A stretch of DNA of 14,523 nt from Opitutales bacterium UBA7389 (GTDB lineage: Bacteria > Verrucomicrobiota > Verrucomicrobiia > Opitutales > Opitutaceae). The position numbers and the translations under genes are program-made. The notes under the pieces are model-generated. The model ran no database searches. It saw only the letters and a program-made list of their open reading frames with translations, and had not been told where the DNA came from. The stretch is taken from the NCBI GenBank assembly GCA_002474325.1, contig DKNL01000235.1:5366-19888 (forward strand), read 5' to 3'. Positions 1 through 8,451 of this stretch are shown here, piece by piece. Position 1 is the first letter of the stretch. Every line of letters begins with the position of its first letter.

Positions 1-2226
1 GCTGTCTGGCCATTGGCAGGTTTCGATAAGACGCTCCATTACCGAGCTAGCGGCAAGCTGGCCGAAACGGTCGCCGAGGGCTGTCTTGTTCGCGTTCCTA
101 TTGGTCCTAGATTCGTTCTGGGTATTGTCGTAGGAACCGGAGCGACTGCGGACGTCGACTATTCGAAGCTAAAATTGGTCTCTCAACTTTGCTATGATGA
201 GCCTATCCTCAATCGCGAATTGCTAGAGCTCGCCGATTGGATTTGCTCGTACTACGGATCCAGTCGAGAATCCGTATTGGAAACGATGATACCAGCCTCA
301 GTTCGCCGAGGCATGACCCCAAAGAAGGTAAGATTTGTCTCGCTAGGTAGAGAGGCCAGCGATGAGGAATTAGAGCGATTGGAGAGACGGGCTCCGAAGC
401 AAAAAGCGCTTTACGATTTTCTCTCGCAGCAAATCAGACCGCAAAATAAAGGACTGATTTTTAAACGGCTCAACCTTTCAGCTACGACATACAACAGCCT
501 CTTGGATAAGGGCTTCGTTAAGGAAGTGGTCCGTATCGAGGAGAGAGCTGCCTATGATGATGAAATTGGCTCCTTGGAGTACGTCGAGGAGAAGTCAATT
601 GAGCTGAATGATGAGCAGCAGGTCGCAGTCGAAAGCCTGCGGCAGGAGCTAGGTAAAGGAGGCTTTGCCACTCATCTCCTTCATGGCGTTACCGGTTCGG
701 GAAAAACCGAAGTTTACCTTCAAGCCATGGAAACCGCTTTAAACCGAGATCAGGGAGTTCTTTATCTTGTGCCTGAGGTTGCTTTAACCCCTCAAACCGT
801 TGGACGGATTCGGGCTCGATTAGCTCGGCTTGGCGATATTAACGCCGTCGTTTGGCACAGTCATTTGTCGGATGGGGAACGCTTGGACGGGTGGATGGCT
901 CTTTCTACTGGACGAGCTCGAGTGGTCGTCGGGGCTCGCTCGGCGGTATTTGCCCCGATTCGGAATCTGGGTTTGGTTATCGTGGACGAAGAGCATGAAC
1001 CTGCCTTCAAACAGGATGAGACTCCTCGTTACCATGGTAGGGATGTCGCGATCTACCGAGGGTTTTTATCAAAGTCTCTTTGTATTCTGGGTTCGGCGAC
1101 GCCCTCCTTGGAAACTTATCGCAATGTAATCAATGGAAAGTATGCAGTCGATCGGCTTACGAAGCGAGTGGATGAGCGATCACTTCCGCTGATGCACATC
1201 GTGGACATGCGGCAGGAGATGCTCCGGACTCGGAAGCCCACTCAGCTTTCAAGAATACTCGTAGATAAGCTGAGGGAGCGGTTTGAACGAAAAGAGCAGA
1301 GTATCTTGTTTCTCAATCGGCGAGGATTTTCCGCATCTATGCTGTGTCAAGAATGCGGGCATGTCGAAGTGTGCGATCGTTGTAGTGTCCCGATGACTTA
1401 TCACCGTAGTGATGATACCTTGAAATGCCACTTGTGTGGAGCCGAAGCGGTGGCTCCGATAGTTTGTCCTTCCTGCCGCAGTCCCAAAATTCGTTGGAAA
1501 GGCATGGGAACGCAGCGCATTGAAAATGCAGTGATGAAAATTCTGCCGAACGCGAAAGTAGTTCGCGTCGATGCGGATACGATGAACAGGAAGCATCTCT
1601 TTCGCCAGATCCTTGGAGATTTTCGTTCGGGGCGAATCGATGTCATTGTCGGAACGCAGATGATCGCAAAAGGCTTGGATTACCCGAACGTCACGCTTGT
1701 CGGCCTAGTGGATGCGGATCTTTCTTTGCACATTCCTGACTTTCGGGCCAACGAGCGAACGTTTCAATTGCTGGTCCAAGTTTCCGGTCGGGCCGGAAGA
1801 GGGGAATTGGCTGGCGAAGTTGTCGTTCAATCATACACCCCCCATGCGGATCCTATCCAATTCGCTCGGCACGGCGATGTTGATGCGTTTTTGCGAATGG
1901 AGCTGGAGAACCGGGAGCTGTTCGAATATCCGCCTTACCGGAGACTGATTCGGCAAGTGCTTCGAGGGCCCAATCCGGATAAGGTGGCGTTCTTTGCCGA
2001 GCAGTTCGCAAAGCAGGTAGAGAAACGATTAGAAGGGGTCGTCGAGATTCGCGGCCCGGTGTCGTGTCCGATTGAGAAGATGAAGGACAACTACCGATTT
2101 CAAAACTGGTATTTCACGGCGAATGTTGCCCCGGTGATGGGGGTTCTGCGCGAAATAGCGCGGGAAATCGCTTGGCCTGCCGATGTGGTGCAGGTTTTGG
2201 ACGCTGACCCGATGATGTTAAGCTGA
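1..2226 (+). CDS. priA: Primosomal protein N' (PriA helicase), 5' end cut off
   Basis: This is the 3'-to-5' superfamily 2 DNA helicase that reloads the replisome at stalled forks. The frame is open to base 1. A TTG at 13 could start it, but the residues before that codon (AVWPLAG) look like the PriA N-terminal strand, so I think a few codons lie outside the window. Numbering from the TTG, the Walker A motif GVTGSGKT is at 225-232 and the DEEH box at 325-328. Eight cysteines at 445, 448, 454, 457, 472, 475, 485 and 488 form the two zinc sites typical of PriA. Helicase motifs follow at GTQMIAKGLDYPNV (547-560) and QVSGRAGR (589-596). All key residues are present and the length of about 740 is normal. 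It converges with the leftward acetylation cassette. I see no clear intrinsic terminator after the stop codon. Confidence 0.97.
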   Translation, partial: AVWPLAGFDKTLHYRASGKLAETVAEGCLVRVPIGPRFVLGIVVGTGATADVDYSKLKLVSQLCYDEPILNRELLELADWICSYYGSSRESVLETMIPASVRRGMTPKKVRFVSLGREASDEELERLERRAPKQKALYDFLSQQIRPQNKGLIFKRLNLSATTYNSLLDKGFVKEVVRIEERAAYDDEIGSLEYVEEKSIELNDEQQVAVESLRQELGKGGFATHLLHGVTGSGKTEVYLQAMETALNRDQGVLYLVPEVALTPQTVGRIRARLARLGDINAVVWHSHLSDGERLDGWMALSTGRARVVVGARSAVFAPIRNLGLVIVDEEHEPAFKQDETPRYHGRDVAIYRGFLSKSLCILGSATPSLETYRNVINGKYAVDRLTKRVDERSLPLMHIVDMRQEMLRTRKPTQLSRILVDKLRERFERKEQSILFLNRRGFSASMLCQECGHVEVCDRCSVPMTYHRSDDTLKCHLCGAEAVAPIVCPSCRSPKIRWKGMGTQRIENAVMKILPNAKVVRVDADTMNRKHLFRQILGDFRSGRIDVIVGTQMIAKGLDYPNVTLVGLVDADLSLHIPDFRANERTFQLLVQVSGRAGRGELAGEVVVQSYTPHADPIQFARHGDVDAFLRMELENRELFEYPPYRRLIRQVLRGPNPDKVAFFAEQFAKQVEKRLEGVVEIRGPVSCPIEKMKDNYRFQNWYFTANVAPVMGVLREIAREIAWPADVVQVLDADPMMLS

Positions 2227-2522
2227 TTCGAACTTTTTGGCCAATAGCGTTTCATGAGTTCAACCGCGTCGTCTTGATATTGGAAATTGCCTAAATTATT
2301 GCTAAAGGAGCTCGGGAAATAGCCGTAACTCTTAGCAAGAAATGCTATTATGGTGTTTCTCAGTTTCATTGCCCAGGAAGAAATTCGCAAATCCCTATCC
2401 AATTGGCCCTGAAGAATCTCTTCGTAGCCAGAGCGACCTATTGACCATTGCGGTGGAACGAAAGACCAAATCAACGACCCTCTCTTAACGGGCGGGAACG
2501 ACAGTCCTGGCCCTAAGTGTAT
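2227..2522 (-). pseudogene. Possible gene remnant or unrecognised ORF in the priA/SGNH gap
   Basis: The gap between the convergent priA and SGNH genes is about 320 bp. On the minus strand one frame stays open from 2522 across the whole gap and on to 2100, antisense to the priA 3' end. Its product has a protein-like composition, with stretches such as PPQWSIGRSGYEEILQGQ and DDAVELMKRYWPKSSNQ. The only upstream start is a TTG at 2474, with no convincing Shine-Dalgarno site. An intact gene would have to overlap priA antisense by more than 100 bp, which is unusual. I therefore read it as a fragment that has lost its ends, or as a chance open frame. I do not recognise a family. Confidence 0.22.
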
Positions 2523-2534
2523 CTAGCGGACTGT
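2501..2534 (-). other. Inverted repeat (hairpin) after the SGNH gene
   Basis: ACAGTCC at 2501-2507 is perfectly complementary to GGACTGT at 2528-2534, with a 20-nt loop. It lies 11 bp beyond the stop codon of the leftward SGNH gene, so it could help end that transcript. No T-tract follows it on the minus strand, so it is not a canonical intrinsic terminator. Confidence 0.3.
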
Positions 2535-2545
2535 GATATATTAGC

Positions 2546-3577
2546 TTAGGGAAGATGGTGTTGCAAATGGGGCAATAGCCGTTCGGTTCGAAGGCGTGCT
2601 CCTTCCGCCGTGGTATGGTGGCTCGTGTCGTAGAACAACTCGATATCCATTACGAATTCCTCGGGCTTTCCTAGGAACTCTAAACCTAGCGATTCGGAAA
2701 AGTCGGTAATCCGTTTGATAGTCGCCTGTGCATGAGGGAGGGAAAGATCAAGGGCTGGGTTTTCCGCCATAGGAAGCCAGGCCATTAGAACGGTGATGCT
2801 GTTGTCTCGGGCCCATATGGCGAATTCGGCCAAATCCTGCTTTGACATTTCCGAGATCGGCGAACGGGCCATCAAATTATAATCGTGCTCCCCCCGCCAG
2901 AGTTCATGGTCAGTTTGTATGAAATCGCCGTGCCGGTTCATTGTCAGATAGTTGTAGTAAGCGGGAACTTCGCCTTCATACCGGCCTTCCCAACGCGCGG
3001 TCAGATTCTCAATTACCTCCGCTTCTGAAATCGGCTTCAATTGCTTATCATAGTGTCCTGTCAGGGTGCCGAGGCGGGCTAGGCTGCTTGCTAGTACCTT
3101 CTGCCAAGGAAGGCTCTGTAGGAACCGGGCTTTGCGGGGAAAAGATAGCGACCAGAAAAATTCCGGCGCCCATATGGTGATCTCGTCAGTAGCATAGCTT
3201 GAGTAGTTGTCTCTAAAATACATGGAGTTTTCCAGAGCGAGTATAACAACATCGCCTTCTTTCGCGAATAGACGAGTTTCGTCGAAACAGAATTCTGTAG
3301 GCATGTTGACATTGAAGGCTAAGTTGACGACGTTGTATCCCGTCTCCCGTTTGATCAGTTCCGAATCAAAGCCAAACCAAGCGTTCGATCCACCTTGTAT
3401 CCAAATCGTTGGTTCAGATACGGATTTAGCGATATAGTGCTTGGCCATTCGTACTTCCCGATTCGAATGATGCGGCCACCAGGGCATGCCCAGGTGAGCG
3501 GCGAACCAAACAGTGACTATCGCGACTCCGGACAATAAGGATAGAGCGAGATAGATGAGAAATCGTTGAGCGTTCAC
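2546..3577 (-). CDS. SGNH-hydrolase-like membrane-anchored protein, partner of the MBOAT acyltransferase
   Basis: This 343-residue protein has one N-terminal hydrophobic segment (about residues 7-29), a likely uncleaved anchor, so the rest should face the periplasm. SGNH-type features are the block I-like GGSNAWFGFD with candidate nucleophile Ser64, a block III-like LALENS (Asn117), and a C-terminal DTSHH with Asp317 and His320 spaced as the catalytic D-x-x-H. In known O-acetylation machines (AlgJ/AlgX, DltD, PatB types) such a protein accepts or passes on acetyl groups delivered by an MBOAT membrane protein and places them on a glycan. The MBOAT gene ends 21 bp upstream on the same strand, so co-transcription is very likely. 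The start codon is GTG with no strong Shine-Dalgarno site. The acetylated polymer cannot be told from this window. The family assignment rests on motif layout and context, because overall similarity to AlgJ or DltD is not obvious. Confidence 0.8.
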   Translation of the reverse strand: MNAQRFLIYLALSLLSGVAIVTVWFAAHLGMPWWPHHSNREVRMAKHYIAKSVSEPTIWIQGGSNAWFGFDSELIKRETGYNVVNLAFNVNMPTEFCFDETRLFAKEGDVVILALENSMYFRDNYSSYATDEITIWAPEFFWSLSFPRKARFLQSLPWQKVLASSLARLGTLTGHYDKQLKPISEAEVIENLTARWEGRYEGEVPAYYNYLTMNRHGDFIQTDHELWRGEHDYNLMARSPISEMSKQDLAEFAIWARDNSITVLMAWLPMAENPALDLSLPHAQATIKRITDFSESLGLEFLGKPEEFVMDIELFYDTSHHTTAEGARLRTERLLPHLQHHLP

Positions 3578-3598
3578 TGGAGATTGCGGATTGCGGTG

Positions 3599-5143
3599 TT
3601 AGAAGCGGAAATAGATGAAAGGCGAAGATTGGAATGATCCACTTTGGATGATGATTAGAACCACGATAATCGATATAAGAATAGCTGCTTTTTTGCTGAA
3701 TACGGGTCGGTCGTTTGCGGGTGTCGTTAACCAGGAGAGAGGTCTGGGGAATAGAGTCACGATTATCCCGGCAAGAGCTATTAGGGCAATAGACAGACCC
3801 AACTCCGAAAAGAGAAGATGGCCTGGATGAATGCCGCCAATAAGTCCTGGGTACCAGCCGAGAAAATGGATCGCATAGTGGACAGGTTTCCAAATTTCCG
3901 TGGGTTCCAGAGATTTGAAAAAGGCGATTGTGCTACCACCGTCTACACTGAACCATCCGTGTTTGCCTGATAGGGAACTAAAGTAGGCGAATGCTTCTGC
4001 TAGACTTTGCGACCGGAATAAGGTCCAGCAGAGAGTCACTGCAAGAAAAGTCGCCAGCCAGGCGATTTTCGGAGGGGCCTTTAGTTTTGATCGCTTCCAA
4101 AGATGGTTCACGGCTAGGAGAATGCCGTGAGCGCTTCCCCAAAGAAGGAATGTCCAGTTGGCACCGTGCCAAAGTCCAGCGACTGTCATGACGATCAGTA
4201 AATTGATGTAAGTCCGGCTCCGGCCTCTGCGATTGCCACCGATCGGAATATAGAGGAAGTTTTTAAAGAAACTCGATAGGGTAATGTGCCAGCGTCTCCA
4301 AAAGTCGATGACACTTGTAGCTCGATAGGGCGAAGCGAAGTTCTCTGGGAGCCTGATACCGAACATTCGCCCGAGGCCTAGGGCCATTTCAGAATAGGCG
4401 GCAAAGTCGAAATAGATCTGCAGCGAAAAGGCAAATAGCCCGGTCCAGGCTGTCAGTCCGGATATGGGGCCTTGGGACGATTCTCCAAATGCGGAATCGG
4501 CGATGGGTGCCAGGTTGTCTGCCAGCAAGATTTTTTTGCCTATGCCGATAATGAATAAAATAATACCGATAGCGATGTCGTCGATGCGGACTTTGCCGAA
4601 CATAGGGGACTGCAGCTGCGGTATCATTTCACCGGGCTGTACTATAGGACCGGCGATGAGTTGGGGGAAAAACGAAACGTAGAGCGCGTATTCGTGGGGC
4701 TTAGCCAACAATTGCCGGTTTCGGAATGTGGTTACTAGATAGGAGATTTGCTGAAAAGTGAAGAAGGAGATCGCCAAGGGCAGCAGGAAGGAAGGAGGAC
4801 GTAGGTTGAGGCCGAACAAAGAAACGAGAGACCCGACAGCGAAACCGGAATACTTGAAGATTCCCAAGAGGAGTAGGTTTGCTATGATTCCGCCAACAAG
4901 TAGTCTCTTGGCCGATTTCAGCGTATTCGACCTGACGATTGCGGCCGAGCAGAGGTAGTTTGCGGAAATAGATCCGAGTAGCCAGAGCAAGTGGCTAGGG
5001 TGAGCCCAGGCATAGAAGACCCAGGAGCAAAGCAGAAGCCACGCAATCGAAGCTCGGGAAGAGCCCTTTGAGCTGATTAGGATGAAGCCAGTCCAAACTA
5101 TCGGAAGAAACGCGAAAATGAAGGTCGGGCTAAAGAAAAGCAT
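3599..5143 (-). CDS. MBOAT-family membrane O-acyltransferase (AlgI-like)
   Basis: This polytopic inner-membrane protein probably moves acetyl groups across the membrane for O-acetylation of an exported or surface polysaccharide. I chose the ATG at 5143, giving 514 residues, because MLFFSPTFIFAFLPIV matches the usual AlgI-type N-terminus. The frame stays open to a TTG at 5200, which is a poor start. Family signatures are FFPQLIAGPIV (158-168), DFWRRWHITLSSFFKNFLYIPIGG (280-303), the LWHGANW motif with the conserved His326, a second His at 339, and the typical C-terminal end PFIYFRF. Many hydrophobic helices are visible throughout. It sits between an upstream 52-codon ORF that overlaps its start by 14 nt and the downstream SGNH gene. 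No glycan synthase or transporter is visible nearby, so the substrate is unknown. Teichoic-acid DltB activity is unlikely here because no dltA or dltC is present. Confidence 0.93.
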   Translation of the reverse strand: MLFFSPTFIFAFLPIVWTGFILISSKGSSRASIAWLLLCSWVFYAWAHPSHLLWLLGSISANYLCSAAIVRSNTLKSAKRLLVGGIIANLLLLGIFKYSGFAVGSLVSLFGLNLRPPSFLLPLAISFFTFQQISYLVTTFRNRQLLAKPHEYALYVSFFPQLIAGPIVQPGEMIPQLQSPMFGKVRIDDIAIGIILFIIGIGKKILLADNLAPIADSAFGESSQGPISGLTAWTGLFAFSLQIYFDFAAYSEMALGLGRMFGIRLPENFASPYRATSVIDFWRRWHITLSSFFKNFLYIPIGGNRRGRSRTYINLLIVMTVAGLWHGANWTFLLWGSAHGILLAVNHLWKRSKLKAPPKIAWLATFLAVTLCWTLFRSQSLAEAFAYFSSLSGKHGWFSVDGGSTIAFFKSLEPTEIWKPVHYAIHFLGWYPGLIGGIHPGHLLFSELGLSIALIALAGIIVTLFPRPLSWLTTPANDRPVFSKKAAILISIIVVLIIIQSGSFQSSPFIYFRF

Positions 5144-5288
5144 CGGAATGGATGGCCGGGAAGTGGCTGCTTTTGAATAGGTAATAGTAGCATCGGTCAA
5201 GCTGCGATACCTGATGGTAGACCCGACTTTGTTTCGCCAGTCGGTCGATCGATTGAGTGAGGTTAGGAAAGAACTGGGTTGAAGCCAT
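5130..5288 (-). CDS. Small ORF (52 codons) translationally coupled to the MBOAT gene
   Basis: On the minus strand an AGGAGG (5301-5296) lies 7 nt before an ATG at 5288. This is the best ribosome-binding site in the leftward cassette. It opens a 52-codon frame beginning MASTQFFPNLTQSIDRL and ending with a TAG at 5130-5132. The ending overlaps the MBOAT ATG by 14 nt in another frame. The MBOAT gene has no good Shine-Dalgarno site, so ribosomes finishing this ORF may restart on it. The peptide has no membrane segment and carries a Y-Y-Y run near residues 34-36. I recognise no family. It could be a real small protein of the acetylation system or mainly a translational leader. A frame this short could arise by chance, but the ribosome-binding site and overlap argue against that. 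Confidence 0.55.
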   Translation of the reverse strand: MASTQFFPNLTQSIDRLAKQSRVYHQVSQLDRCYYYLFKSSHFPAIHSDAFL

Positions 5289-5312
5289 CGAAGTCCCTCC
5301 TATTGTATCCGG

Positions 5313-6725
5313 ATGCGAATCTATTTCCTAGGTATTGCGGGTACGGCAATGGGGAACGGGTCCTTATTGTTAAGGGATTCCGGGAATGAAATTTATGGGT
5401 CCGATAAAGCGGTGTATCCGCCGATGAGCGACAAATTGGCTGAAGCGGGGATCGAAGTATTGGAAGGCTATGATGCCAGTCGATTACGGGCCCTGAACCC
5501 GGACCTAGTTATCGTCGGTAACGCCTATTCTAGGGGAAATGAGGAAATCGAATTTCTTTTGGATTCGAGAAAAATTCCGTTCGCGTCGCTTCCTGAGGCT
5601 ATGGATCGATTCGTGTTATCCAAGCGTAGGAACTTGGTGATAACGGGAACGCATGGGAAAACGACTACCACCGCTCTGGCGGCTTACTTGCTGGAAAAAT
5701 CGGGCGCCCATCCTGGCTACTTGATCGGAGGGATTCCGATCGATCCCGAGAGCGGATGGAATGCGGGGTCTAGCGATGGTCCATTTGTGATCGAGGGTGA
5801 TGAGTACGATAGCGCTTTTTTCGACAAGCGGAGCAAATTCATCCATTATTCGCCGAGGGTGGCGGTGGTTAACAATCTGGAGTTCGACCATGCCGACATC
5901 TTTCGGGACTTGGAGGACGTCAAGCGAAGCTTCCGCCATTTTTGCCGCATTGTTCCTAAGAACGGGTACCTGCTTATTAATGGGGACGATGAAAACGCGA
6001 TGTCGTTGCTTCCGGCTCCTTGGACTCGCGTGTTGAAGGTGGGCGAGGGAGAGCATTGCGACCTTCGTATCGAACAGTACAAGACAACGCTGACAGGGTC
6101 GCGATTTGATTTGAGCTGGAAAGGCAAGCCTTGGCGGACTGTAGATTGGATGATGGCGGGAAAATTCAATGCTCGCAACGCAGCCATGGCCTGTTTGGGA
6201 GCAGCACTGATAGCGGACCCAGAAGGTGACCCGATATCATTCAAAGCTGAAGGAATAAAGTCCTTCCGCGGCGTGTCCCGCAGGCAGCAGATGAGACTAG
6301 AATCGGAACAGCTCGTTGTCATTGAGGATTTTGCTCATCATCCGACAGCGATTGGCGAGATTCTGGAGTCGATCAGGGCTCGCTTTCCGGGCAGAAAACT
6401 GATTGCCGCTTTCGAGCCGAGAAGCAATACCTCGAGATTGGAGTCCATGCGCGGGAGGCTGGGCGAGGCTTTGTCTGTTGCGGACGCCGTGGTGATAGGA
6501 GCGGCTAAGCAGGCGAATAGCGAAGGGGTGGCCCTTTTGGATACGGAGGAGCTTGCCTCGGATATGCGAAGCAGTGGCGTCGAGGCCCATGCTGCCCAAT
6601 CAAATGAGGACGCCCTGCAAGTTTTGAGAGAGCGCTGCCAATCGCATTCGGGCGAACAACTCGTCATATTCCTTACTAACGGGTCATTTGGCGGTATCAT
6701 CGACCGATTTGTTGATGAAAGATAG
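5313..6725 (+). CDS. mpl: UDP-N-acetylmuramate:L-alanyl-gamma-D-glutamyl-meso-diaminopimelate ligase
   Basis: Mpl is an ATP-dependent Mur ligase that joins the recycled tripeptide L-Ala-gamma-D-Glu-meso-Dap to UDP-MurNAc, returning cell-wall turnover products to peptidoglycan synthesis. The N-terminal Rossmann start MRIYFLGIAGTAMG and the YPPMS segment are characteristic of Mpl rather than MurC. The ATP loop GTHGKTTTT is at 112-120, the acidic ENxxDEYD-like block EGDEYDSAFFDKRSKF starts at 161, and NNLEFDHADIF is at 187-197. The C-terminal domain carries EDFAHHP near 338-344. The 470 residues match the family. The ATG at 5313 fits the conserved N-terminus, and an in-frame stop lies upstream at 5280-5282. 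No Shine-Dalgarno site is evident. The start is only 24 bp from the divergent small ORF. The fumarase gene follows closely and may be co-transcribed. The presence of Mpl implies a meso-Dap cell wall. Confidence 0.96.
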   Translation: MRIYFLGIAGTAMGNGSLLLRDSGNEIYGSDKAVYPPMSDKLAEAGIEVLEGYDASRLRALNPDLVIVGNAYSRGNEEIEFLLDSRKIPFASLPEAMDRFVLSKRRNLVITGTHGKTTTTALAAYLLEKSGAHPGYLIGGIPIDPESGWNAGSSDGPFVIEGDEYDSAFFDKRSKFIHYSPRVAVVNNLEFDHADIFRDLEDVKRSFRHFCRIVPKNGYLLINGDDENAMSLLPAPWTRVLKVGEGEHCDLRIEQYKTTLTGSRFDLSWKGKPWRTVDWMMAGKFNARNAAMACLGAALIADPEGDPISFKAEGIKSFRGVSRRQQMRLESEQLVVIEDFAHHPTAIGEILESIRARFPGRKLIAAFEPRSNTSRLESMRGRLGEALSVADAVVIGAAKQANSEGVALLDTEELASDMRSSGVEAHAAQSNEDALQVLRERCQSHSGEQLVIFLTNGSFGGIIDRFVDER

Positions 6726-6772
6726 CAGCAAGCTGTGAAGTTGGCTTGCGGGCTTGGCTTAAGGAGACCAAT

Positions 6773-8419
6773 TTGCCTCTCATGTCTACGCCACCTTTTC
6801 ATTTTCAGAAGCTATTCGAACTGGGTGAGGATGATACGGAGTATCGATTGCTTACATCGGAATTCGTATCCACAGATTCATTCGAGGGGAAAGAGATTCT
6901 GAAGATCGAGCCGGAAGGTTTAAGCCATCTGATTCGCCATGCCATGCATGATCTTTCCTTTATGCTGCGGCCCAAGCACCTGGAGCAAGTCGCTTCCATT
7001 CTTGAGGATCCGGAGGCTTCGGAAAACGACAGGCACGTAGCCCTTACTCTTTTGAGAAATGCGGAGGTGGCGGCTCAAGGGGTGCTTCCGTTTTGCCAGG
7101 ATACGGGAACGGCGATTGTCATGGCAAAAAAAGGACAACAGGTCTGGACTGGAGGCGATGATGAGGCCGCCATTGCCAAAGGAGTTTACGATATCTACAC
7201 CAGCGACAATCTTCGTTATTCCCAAACAGCTCCGCTGACGATGTACGAAGAGAAGAACACCCGTACGAATCTTCCCGCCCAGATCGATATCTACGCGGAT
7301 GGCGGAACGGAATTCAAATTTCTCTGTTTGGCAAAGGGGGGTGGCTCGGCAAATAAGACCTTTTTGTATCAGGAGACCAAGGCGTTGCTTACCCCGGAAA
7401 CCTTGGAAGCATTTCTCTTGGAGAAGATGGTCTCGCTTGGAACATCTGCCTGTCCGCCATATCACCTCGTTTTTGTGATTGGGGGAACTTCCGCGGAGGC
7501 TTGCTTGAAAACCGTTAAGTTGGCCTCGACTAAGGATTTGGACAAACTCCCTACTTCGGGCAATGAGCACGGCAGGGCTTTTCGAGATTTCGATCTCGAA
7601 GAAAAGATGCTGGAGAGGGCTCGGGAATGTGGTATTGGGGCCCAATTTGGAGGCAGATATTTTGCTTTGGATGTACGTATTATCAGAATGCCCCGACATG
7701 GAGCGAGTTGCCCCGTAGGGGTTGGCGTATCATGCTCAGCTGACCGAAATATTAAGGCCAAAATCAACAAGGATGGGCTGTGGCTGGAGAAACTTGAGGG
7801 TGATCCAGGACGCCTGATTCCCGCATCTGCAGGCGGACGGAAAGATGCTGAGGTTGTGCAGCTTGACCTCAATCGACCGATGAAGGAGCTGTTGGCTGAG
7901 CTTTCGACGTATCCGGTTCAAACACGTCTGTCTCTCAATGGCACGATCATCGTCGCTCGTGATATTGCCCACGCGAAGCTCAAGGAACGGCTTGATGCTG
8001 GTGAGGGGCTACCCCAATATTTTAGAGACCACCCAATCTATTACGCGGGTCCGGCCAAGACGCCCAAAGGGCTGCCTTCCGGATCATTCGGGCCGACTAC
8101 CGCGGGGCGTATGGATAGTTATGTTGAACCCTTCCAAAAGCATGGCGGATCCATGATTATGCTAGCTAAGGGCAACCGCGGTCAGCAGGTCGTTGATGCC
8201 TGCAAGGAGTATGGAGGTTTCTATTTAGGTTCAATAGGTGGGCCAGCAGCGATTCTTGCCAAGGAGAATATAAAGAAAGTGGAGCTCGTTGAATACGAAG
8301 AATTGGGAATGGAGGCCATTTGGAAAATCGATGTGGTCGATTTCCCGGCGTTCATCCTCGTAGACGACAAAGGCAATGATTTTTTCCAGATGATTCGAAA
8401 ACGCAATTCGGGGCATTAG
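6773..8419 (+). CDS. fumA: Fumarate hydratase class I (iron-sulfur, FumA/FumB type)
   Basis: This enzyme interconverts fumarate and malate in the TCA cycle using an oxygen-labile [4Fe-4S] cluster. With the TTG start at 6773 the protein is 548 residues, about the length of E. coli FumA, and similarity runs from end to end. The cluster cysteines are Cys108 (LPFCQDTGT), Cys227 (SACPPYH) and Cys313 (GASCPVG). Other signatures are KGGGSANKT, IGGTSAE, GNEHG, SCSADRNIKAKIN and the C-terminal DFPAFILVDDKGNDFFQ. The start is ambiguous. AAGGAG at 6761-6766 is spaced 6 nt from the TTG at 6773, while the ATG at 6782 (MSTPPFHFQ) aligns best with the E. coli N-terminus but is 15 nt from that site. The gene lies 47 bp after mpl on the same strand, and a short GCAAGC/GCTTGC inverted repeat (6728-6749) sits in that gap. 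I use fumA for the class, because FumA and FumB cannot be separated here. Confidence 0.96.
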   Translation: MPLMSTPPFHFQKLFELGEDDTEYRLLTSEFVSTDSFEGKEILKIEPEGLSHLIRHAMHDLSFMLRPKHLEQVASILEDPEASENDRHVALTLLRNAEVAAQGVLPFCQDTGTAIVMAKKGQQVWTGGDDEAAIAKGVYDIYTSDNLRYSQTAPLTMYEEKNTRTNLPAQIDIYADGGTEFKFLCLAKGGGSANKTFLYQETKALLTPETLEAFLLEKMVSLGTSACPPYHLVFVIGGTSAEACLKTVKLASTKDLDKLPTSGNEHGRAFRDFDLEEKMLERARECGIGAQFGGRYFALDVRIIRMPRHGASCPVGVGVSCSADRNIKAKINKDGLWLEKLEGDPGRLIPASAGGRKDAEVVQLDLNRPMKELLAELSTYPVQTRLSLNGTIIVARDIAHAKLKERLDAGEGLPQYFRDHPIYYAGPAKTPKGLPSGSFGPTTAGRMDSYVEPFQKHGGSMIMLAKGNRGQQVVDACKEYGGFYLGSIGGPAAILAKENIKKVELVEYEELGMEAIWKIDVVDFPAFILVDDKGNDFFQMIRKRNSGH

Positions 8420-8451
8420 ATGAGGATTCGATTCCCGAAAAATTGGTTTTA

